The translations under genes and the position numbers were made by a program. The notes under the pieces were generated by a model that was not told the DNA's origin, did not search any database, and saw only the letters and a list, made by a program, of their open reading frames with translations. DNA of 64,000 nt from JAXMEQ01 sp046348225 (GTDB taxonomy: Bacteria; Pseudomonadota; Gammaproteobacteria; Burkholderiales; Burkholderiaceae_C), in assembly GCA_046348225.1 (NCBI GenBank), contig JAXMEQ010000009.1, positions 1-64,000 on the forward strand, in the 5' to 3' direction. Below, one piece after another: positions 58,613 through 64,000 of this stretch (its first letter is position 1; the number at the start of each line of letters is the position of its first letter).

Positions 58613-60820
58613 TCAGGCCGCCCCCGCCTTCACCTTCAGCCGCCAGGCGTGCAGCAGCGGCTCGGTGTAGCCGCTGGGCTGCTCCTTGCCCTTGAAGACC
58701 AGCTCGGTCGCGGCCTGGTAGGCGGCGCCTGAGTAGTTGCCCGTCATGGGCTTGTACAGCGGGTCGCCGGCGTTCTGCTTGTCCACCACCTTGGCCATGC
58801 GCTTGAAGGTGGCGTTCACCTGCGCCTTGGTCACCACGCCGTGGTGCAGCCAGTTGGCCATGTGCTGGCTGCTGATGCGCAGCGTGGCGCGGTCTTCCAT
58901 CAGGCCCACGTTGTGGATGTCGGGCACCTTGCTGCAGCCCACGCCCTGGTCGATCCAGCGCACCACATAGCCCAGGATGCCCTGGGCGTTGTTGTCCAGC
59001 TCCTGCTGCTTTTCGGCGTCGCTCCACTTGGCCGCCTTCACCACCGGGATCTGCAGCAGGTCGTTCAGGATGGCGTCGCGCTGGGCGTCGGCGTCGATCT
59101 TCTCCATCTCCTTCTGCACATCGGCCACCTTCACCTGGTGGTAGTGCAGTGCGTGCAGGGTGGCGCCGGTGGGGCTGGGCACCCAGGCGGTGTTGGCGCC
59201 CGCCAGCGGATGCGCGATTTTCTGCTGCAGCATGGCGGCCATCAGGTCGGGCATGGCCCACATGCCCTTGCCGATCTGTGCCTTGCCGCGCAGGCCACAG
59301 CCCAGGCCGACCAGCACATTGTTCTTTTCATAGGCTTTGATCCAGGCGCTTGTCTTCATGTCGCCCTTGCGCAGCACCGGGCCGGCCTGCATGCAGGTGT
59401 GCATCTCGTCGCCGGTGCGGTCCAGGAAGCCGGTGTTGATGAAGGCCACGCGGCTCGCAGCCGCGGCAATGCAGGCCTTCAGGTTGACGCTGGTGCGGCG
59501 CTCTTCGTCCATGATGCCCAGCTTGACGGTGCTGTCCTTCAGGCCCAGCAGCGTCTCCACGCGGGCAAACAGTTCGCTGGCAAACGCCACCTCGGCCGGG
59601 CCGTGCATCTTGGGTTTGACGATGTAGACGCTGCCGGTGCGAGAGTTGCGAATGCCATTGGCACCATGCCCCTGCAGGTCGTGCAGGGCGATGGTGGTGG
59701 TGACCACCGCGTCCAGGATGCCCTCCGGGATTTCCTTCACGCTGCCGTCGGCCGCCGTGTACAGCACGGCCGGGTTGGTCATCAGGTGGCCCACGTTGCG
59801 CACGAACATCAGCGAGCGGCCATGCAGCTTCACTTCGCCCTGGCCACTGGGCGCGGTGTACACGCGGTCTGGGTTGAGCCCGCGCTTGAAGGTGGTGCCG
59901 CCCTTGCTCACGTCTTCGGTCAGCGTGCCCTTCAGGATGCCCAGCCAGTTGCTGTAGGCCAGCACCTTGTCCTGCGCATCCACCACGGCTACCGAGTCTT
60001 CCAGGTCCAGGATGGTGGACAGCGCGGCTTCCAGCACTAGGTCGCTCACGCCAGCCGGGTCGTTGGCGCCAATCGGTGTCTTGCGGTTGATGCGGATGTC
60101 CAGGTGCAGCCCGTTGTGCTGCAGCAGCACGCTCGACGGGTTGGCCGCCTCGCCCTGGTAGCCCACGAACTGCTTGGCGTTCTTCAGCTCGGTGGTCTTG
60201 CCGCTCTTGAGGCTGACCGCCAGCTTGCCGCCCACCACCGCGTAGCCGGTGCTGTCCACATGTGAACCCTTGGCCAGCGGGGCGGTGCGGTCCAGCACAT
60301 GGCGGGCGTATTCAATGACCTTGGCGCCGCGCTTTTCGTTGTAGCCGGGGCCTTTCTCGCAGCCATCGGCCTCGGGAATCGCGTCGGTGCCGTACAGCGC
60401 GTCGTACAGGCTGCCCCAGCGCGCATTGGCGGCGTTCAGCGCGTAGCGCGCGTTCAGGATGGGCACCACCAGCTGCGGGCCTGCCTGCGTGGCCAGCTCG
60501 GCGTCCACGTTTTTGGTGGTGGCTTTCACCCTGGCGGGCTGCGGCACCAGGTAGCCGATTTTCTCCAGGAACTTGCGATACTTGCCCATGTTCCTGATCG
60601 GGCCGGGGTGAGCCCGGTGCCAGGCGTCCAGCTCGGTCTGCAGGCGGTCGCGCTCGGCCAGCAGGGCGATGTTCTTGGGTGCCAGGTCGGCCACGATGGC
60701 GTCAAAGCCCTTCCAGAAGGCAGCGCTGGCCACGCCGGTGCCGGGCAGCACCTGGGTTTCAATGAACTGGTGCAGCTCGGTGGCCACGTGCAGGCGGTGG
60801 ACTGGGGTGCGTGCGGTCAT
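58613..60820 (-). CDS. glcB: Malate synthase G
   Basis: A 735-residue monomeric enzyme condensing glyoxylate with acetyl-CoA to malate. The start at 60820 follows AGGAG and gives the MTARTPVHRLHVATELHQF opening. Isoform G features are the length, TILDLEDSVAVVDAQDKV, NVGHLMTNPAVL and the GRGK-like KGMWAMPDLM block; the catalytic Asp/Glu lie in LDLEDS and MDEERRTS. Malate synthase G usually serves glycolate and C2 acid growth rather than the acetate glyoxylate shunt. It is co-transcribed with the upstream dehalogenase gene (20-bp gap). Confidence 0.95.
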   Translation of the reverse strand: MTARTPVHRLHVATELHQFIETQVLPGTGVASAAFWKGFDAIVADLAPKNIALLAERDRLQTELDAWHRAHPGPIRNMGKYRKFLEKIGYLVPQPARVKATTKNVDAELATQAGPQLVVPILNARYALNAANARWGSLYDALYGTDAIPEADGCEKGPGYNEKRGAKVIEYARHVLDRTAPLAKGSHVDSTGYAVVGGKLAVSLKSGKTTELKNAKQFVGYQGEAANPSSVLLQHNGLHLDIRINRKTPIGANDPAGVSDLVLEAALSTILDLEDSVAVVDAQDKVLAYSNWLGILKGTLTEDVSKGGTTFKRGLNPDRVYTAPSGQGEVKLHGRSLMFVRNVGHLMTNPAVLYTAADGSVKEIPEGILDAVVTTTIALHDLQGHGANGIRNSRTGSVYIVKPKMHGPAEVAFASELFARVETLLGLKDSTVKLGIMDEERRTSVNLKACIAAAASRVAFINTGFLDRTGDEMHTCMQAGPVLRKGDMKTSAWIKAYEKNNVLVGLGCGLRGKAQIGKGMWAMPDLMAAMLQQKIAHPLAGANTAWVPSPTGATLHALHYHQVKVADVQKEMEKIDADAQRDAILNDLLQIPVVKAAKWSDAEKQQELDNNAQGILGYVVRWIDQGVGCSKVPDIHNVGLMEDRATLRISSQHMANWLHHGVVTKAQVNATFKRMAKVVDKQNAGDPLYKPMTGNYSGAAYQAATELVFKGKEQPSGYTEPLLHAWRLKVKAGAA

Positions 60821-60840
60821 GGGGTTTTCTCCTGAAAGCA

Positions 60841-61518
60841 TCAAAAAAACGAAAGGGCGTCGCGCAGGCTGGTGCCGGTGCGGGTGGGCGGGGTGCCCAG
60901 TTCTTCAAAAGGCAGCTGGTAGCGGTTGACCCAGAGCGTGCGAAATCCGTACCAGGTGGCGGCCAGGGCGTCCCAGCCGTTGCAGCTCACAAAGACGATT
61001 TGCTTCGCCTCCAGGCCCAGAGTCTGCGGGCCCAGGGCGTAGGCGTCGGGGTGGGTTTTGTATTTGCGCGTGCTGTCCACGCTGATCACATGGTCCAGCA
61101 AGTCATCCAGCCCGGCGCTCTTCACGGCCACGGCCAGCATGTCGGGGTCGCCATTGCTCAGGATGCCGGTGGTCACGCCTTTGGCTTTCAGGGCCTGCAG
61201 CACCTCTCGGTTTTCCGGGAACGCGCTGAGGTGGCGGTACTGGTTCATCAGCTGCTGCTCCAGCGCTGGTGTGAGCACCAGACCCAGCTTCTTGCAACCA
61301 TAGCGCAGGGCGGCCTGCGTCAGTTCCCAGAACGGCTTGTAGTGCGCGCCGTGGTTGCTGGTGGTCACCAGTCGCGTGTACTCGATCTGCTTGTCGCGCC
61401 AGAGCACGCCCAGCGCCTGGCCGTGGCCCGGGAACAGCTGTTCCGCCAGCAGGCCCACGCTGTACACGTCGAACAGCGTGCCATAGGCGTCAAAAAGTAC
61501 TGCCCTGGGTTTTTCCAT
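60841..61518 (-). CDS. HAD-family (S)-2-haloacid dehalogenase, type II
   Basis: A 225-residue HAD enzyme that hydrolyses L-2-haloacids to D-2-hydroxyacids. Conserved residues seen: nucleophile D10 (FDAYGTLFD), the Arg in WRDKQIEY, LSNGD, the Lys of YKTHPDAY and the SCNGWD triad. Chloroacetate would yield glycolate, then glyoxylate, which malate synthase G (the next gene) could assimilate. TAAAGT (61525-61530) ends 6 nt before the ATG. Some family members instead act on other phosphates; substrate is inferred from motifs. Confidence 0.88.
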   Translation of the reverse strand: MEKPRAVLFDAYGTLFDVYSVGLLAEQLFPGHGQALGVLWRDKQIEYTRLVTTSNHGAHYKPFWELTQAALRYGCKKLGLVLTPALEQQLMNQYRHLSAFPENREVLQALKAKGVTTGILSNGDPDMLAVAVKSAGLDDLLDHVISVDSTRKYKTHPDAYALGPQTLGLEAKQIVFVSCNGWDALAATWYGFRTLWVNRYQLPFEELGTPPTRTGTSLRDALSFF

Positions 61519-61603
61519 GGCTGTACTTTATTCCGAACTTTTACGTCAATTGGCTCTTGGAAAATCGCTTTATCCATGACCAAAACATACGTAATTTGTG
61601 CGC

Positions 61604-62584
61604 TCAGAGCTTGAACAGCCGCTGCGCGTTGCTGGCGCGCACCGCGTTCATCTGCGGCGCCGGCAGGCGCGCCGTGTTGGCAAAGGCACCCTTCACATCG
61701 TGCACCTGGTGCGGCCAGTCGGTGCCGAACATGACCTGGCTTTCGCCGACAACGGAGATGAGGTACTGCAGCGCACCCAGGTTGTAGGTGATGCTGTCGT
61801 AGTAAATGTGGCGCAGGTAGTCGGTGGGCTTGCGCTTCATCTGCCGCCGCGACGGAATCTCCACCTCGTCGCCTTTCTCGAAGCGGCCTACCAGGTAGGG
61901 CAGGGTGCCGCCGCCGTGCGAGGCAATGATGTTCAGGTTCGGGTACTGGTCAAAAAAGCCTTCAAAAATCATGCGTGTGATGGCCAGTGTGGTGTCGAAC
62001 ATGAAGCCGACCGACCAGCTCAGGTCGAACTTGGTCATGTCCATCAGGTCCACGCCGGGCGGGTCGGTCGGGTGCACCAGCACCGGCAGGCCGCGCTTGT
62101 CGATCTCGGCCCAGATGGGCGCAAACATCGGGTCGGTCAGGCTCTTGCCCGACACATTGGCCAGCACCATGACGCCGACGGCACCTTTGGCGCAGGCGCG
62201 CTCCAGTTCCTGCACGGCGCGCTGCGGGTACTCCCAGGGCAGCGAGGCAAACCAGCGCAACCGGTCGGGGTACCGGCTTTGCGCGTCGGCCACGTTGTCG
62301 TTGGCCTCCACGGCGGCGCGCACGCTGACGTCTTCGCCGCCCCAGTACACGTTGGGGCAGGTGAGCGACACCACCGACACATCAATGCCCGCCGCATCCA
62401 TGGCCTGGATGCGCAGTTCCCAGTCAAAGTGGCCCTTTTGCGGAATCACCACCGGCGTGTCGCCGCGAAAAATCTCGTCCTGCCCGTCCGGGCGGGTCTT
62501 GATGTTGTAGGTGCCACCCGTCTTCTTGAGCAGTTCAAGCCACTTCGTGGTGAACATGTGGGTGTGGACGTCGATCACGGTCAT
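61604..62584 (-). CDS. Amidohydrolase 2-family protein (ACMSD-like decarboxylase/hydrolase)
   Basis: A 326-residue TIM-barrel metal enzyme. Start at 62584 gives MTVIDVHTHMF with the metal pair H7-x-H9; other ligands are in IASHGGGTLPY and the Asp of FGTDWPH. Relatives include 2-amino-3-carboxymuconate-6-semialdehyde decarboxylase and gamma-resorcylate decarboxylase, typical of aromatic ring-cleavage pathways. GGAGA is upstream. It is divergent from the Bug receptor at 62699, so the two may serve one aromatic acid pathway. Exact substrate unknown. Confidence 0.85.
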   Translation of the reverse strand: MTVIDVHTHMFTTKWLELLKKTGGTYNIKTRPDGQDEIFRGDTPVVIPQKGHFDWELRIQAMDAAGIDVSVVSLTCPNVYWGGEDVSVRAAVEANDNVADAQSRYPDRLRWFASLPWEYPQRAVQELERACAKGAVGVMVLANVSGKSLTDPMFAPIWAEIDKRGLPVLVHPTDPPGVDLMDMTKFDLSWSVGFMFDTTLAITRMIFEGFFDQYPNLNIIASHGGGTLPYLVGRFEKGDEVEIPSRRQMKRKPTDYLRHIYYDSITYNLGALQYLISVVGESQVMFGTDWPHQVHDVKGAFANTARLPAPQMNAVRASNAQRLFKL

Positions 62585-62625
62585 GGGGAAAGTCTCCGGT
62601 GTTGCTGGCCGGGTGGCACAGCTTG

Positions 62626-62654
62626 TTGGCATGCTTACGGAATGGCTTTATAAC
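62626..62654 (+). promoter_or_regulatory. Predicted sigma-70 promoter of the second Bug receptor gene
   Basis: TTGGCA (62626-62631), 17-bp spacer, TATAAC (62649-62654). It is the best sigma-70 match in the window and leaves a leader of about 40 nt before the ATG at 62699. Confidence 0.65.
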
Positions 62655-62698
62655 GGAGTCTGGCAAACCCCATTCAACCGACAAGCAGGAGACTCCCC

Positions 62699-63652
62699 AT
62701 GAAACGCCGCCAATTTGCCGCGCTGGCCGCTGCCACTTTCGCCGTTCCCGCCGTGCTGGCGCAGGACCGCACGCTCAAGATCCTGGTGGGCTTTCCGCCC
62801 GGGGGCTCGGTGGATGTGATCGCCCGCCTGCTGGCCGACAAGCTGCGCGTCTCGCTCGGGCAGAACGTCATTGTGGACAACAAGCCCGGTGCGGGCGGCC
62901 GCGTGGCGCTGAATGAAATCAAGAAGGCCGCGCCCGACGGCCAGACGGTGGTCCTGTCGCCCAGCGGCGCGCTGGTGATCCAGCCCTGGCTGTTTGCCAA
63001 CCTCGGCTACGACCCGGTGAAGGACTTCACGCCGATTTCGCGCGTGACCACGTTCGACTTTGCCGTGACGGCCGGGCCGGGCGCACCCGCCGGCGACCTG
63101 AAGGCCGTACTCGCGTGGATGAAGGCCAACCCGACCAAGGCCAACTACGCCACCTCGGGCGCCGGCACGGTGCCGCACTTTGCCGGCCTGCTGCTGGGCC
63201 AGGCGGCCGGCGTGCCCATGACGCATGTGGCCTACCGCGGTGGCGCTCCGGCGGCGCAGGACCTCATCGGCGGTCAGGTGCCGCTGATGGTGGACACCGC
63301 GTCCGAAACCATTGAGCACCACAAGGCGGGCAAGGTGCGCATCCTGGCCGTGACCGGCGACGCGCGGTCCAAGGCGCTGCCGGACGTGCCCACGCTCAAG
63401 GAATCGGGCATCAACATCGCGGCCGACGCCTTCTTCGGTCTGTACGGCCCGGCTGGCATGGCACCCGATGTGGTGGCCCGCATCGACCGCGCCGTGGCGG
63501 ACGCGCTGAAGGCGCCGGACGTGCAGGACAAGATCTACGGCTTCGGGCTGGTGCCCAACCATGCCGGCGCTGCCGCCTTGAGCGCCACCCAGGCCGAGCA
63601 CCTCAAGCGCTGGGAGGCGCCGATCAAGGCCTCGGGCTTCAAGGCGGAGTGA
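62699..63652 (+). CDS. Tripartite tricarboxylate transporter receptor (Bug family), second copy
   Basis: A 317-residue periplasmic binding protein with a signal of the KRRQF...AQ type. Family blocks: ILVGFPPGGSVDVIARLLADKL, VDNKPGAGGRVALNEI, VAYRGGAPAAQDLIGGQVPLMVD. It is distinct from the receptor at 19695 and again has no TctA/TctB neighbour. AGGAG precedes the ATG. The next gene is a CaiB-type CoA transferase and the divergent neighbour an amidohydrolase, suggesting uptake of an aromatic or carboxylic acid for CoA-dependent breakdown. Confidence 0.9.
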   Translation: MKRRQFAALAAATFAVPAVLAQDRTLKILVGFPPGGSVDVIARLLADKLRVSLGQNVIVDNKPGAGGRVALNEIKKAAPDGQTVVLSPSGALVIQPWLFANLGYDPVKDFTPISRVTTFDFAVTAGPGAPAGDLKAVLAWMKANPTKANYATSGAGTVPHFAGLLLGQAAGVPMTHVAYRGGAPAAQDLIGGQVPLMVDTASETIEHHKAGKVRILAVTGDARSKALPDVPTLKESGINIAADAFFGLYGPAGMAPDVVARIDRAVADALKAPDVQDKIYGFGLVPNHAGAAALSATQAEHLKRWEAPIKASGFKAE

Positions 63653-63668
63653 CGTCGGGGCCGCGCGC

Positions 63669-64000
63669 GTGACGAGCCGTTCGCTGCCCTACGCCGGCCT
63701 GCGCGTGGTGGAGTTCACCCACATGGTGATGGGCCCCACCTGCGGCATGGTGCTGGCCGACCTGGGGGCCGAGGTCATCAAGGTCGAGCCCATCGAGGGC
63801 GACAACACGCGCAAGCTGCTGGGCTCTGGCGCGGGCTTTTTTGCGCTGTTCAACCGCAACAAGAAGAGCATTGCGCTGGACCTGAACAAGCCCGAAGGCC
63901 GGGAGGCCGCCCTGCGGCTCATTGCCACGGCTGACGTGGTGAGCGAGAACTTCAAGCCCGGCACCATGAAAAAGCTGGGTCTGGATTACGCCAGCCTGCG
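63669..64000 (+). CDS. CaiB/BaiF CoA-transferase family protein, 3'-truncated by the window edge
   Basis: The first ~110 residues of a class III CoA transferase, from a GTG at 63669: LPYAGLRVVEFTHMVMGPTCGMVLADLGAEVIKVEP, split here by short text only, followed by NRNKKSIALDLNKPEG. This N-terminal Rossmann-like part carries the CoA-binding loops; the catalytic Asp lies beyond the window. Members transfer CoA between acyl-CoA and free acids such as carnitine, formate/oxalate or succinate. It probably shares an operon with the Bug receptor 17 bp upstream. Confidence 0.85.
   Translation, partial: MTSRSLPYAGLRVVEFTHMVMGPTCGMVLADLGAEVIKVEPIEGDNTRKLLGSGAGFFALFNRNKKSIALDLNKPEGREAALRLIATADVVSENFKPGTMKKLGLDYASL

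Overview
The window is GC-rich, densely packed bacterial chromosome, most likely from a member of the Comamonadaceae (Burkholderiales, Betaproteobacteria). The evidence is the block hpf-ptsN-hprK-fur-bamE-dapB-exbB-exbD-leuS-lptE-holA-proA, a proteobacterial gshA/gshB pair, a soluble high-potential iron-sulfur protein, and two Bug-type (tripartite tricarboxylate) periplasmic receptors. I do not assign a genus. I found no rRNA, tRNA, CRISPR array, insertion sequence, integrase or prophage gene.

Layout. 1-2247 is the distal end of a Pel exopolysaccharide operon (pelF partial, pelG). 2234-9949 holds an AmpG-like permease, a Tat-exported M48 protease, a metallo-beta-lactamase-fold hydrolase, a serralysin-like secreted protease, two DMT exporters, pyrF and a hotdog thioesterase. 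10023-16546 carries uvrA, a HiPIP, an MFS transporter, ssb and mnmA. 16568-23749 holds a TonB-like proline-rich envelope protein of unknown function and a probable tricarballylate-type catabolic cluster (LysR, an unusual SDR, a Bug receptor, tcuA, tcuB), then a NUDIX hydrolase. 23812-31082 has exbB-exbD-exbD, the transhydrogenase operon pntAA-pntAB-pntB, fadD and mtn. 31146-34746 has corA, a patatin-like lipase and an MFS transporter. 34929-46344 is the conserved housekeeping block, with an arginase-family gene between lptE and holA. 46360-51795 joins glutathione synthesis (gshA, gshB) with kup and a BenE-like permease. 51776-64000 holds a class II amidotransferase, a DHA2 exporter, a degenerate alpha/beta-hydrolase, a TRAP operon, an Lrp regulator, malate synthase G with a 2-haloacid dehalogenase, an amidohydrolase, a second Bug receptor and the start of a CaiB-type CoA transferase.

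Noteworthy signals. (1) A short two-hairpin repeat occurs about eight times. Its intergenic copies lie against stop codons, and other copies lie in frame inside leuS, proA and probably the BenE-like gene; one copy supplies the ribosome-binding site of tcuA and another the stop codon of mtn. (2) The TRAP operon has a correctly spaced sigma-54 promoter with two phased upstream half-sites. (3) hpf has an exact FNR/Anr box in the class II position. (4) Perfect or near-perfect TGC-rich palindromes precede ptsN and kup. (5) The kup leader can sequester its Shine-Dalgarno. (6) About eleven start codons have a -10-like hexamer only 6-8 nt upstream, suggesting leaderless mRNAs. All functional readings come from inspection of sequence only; no database search was run.
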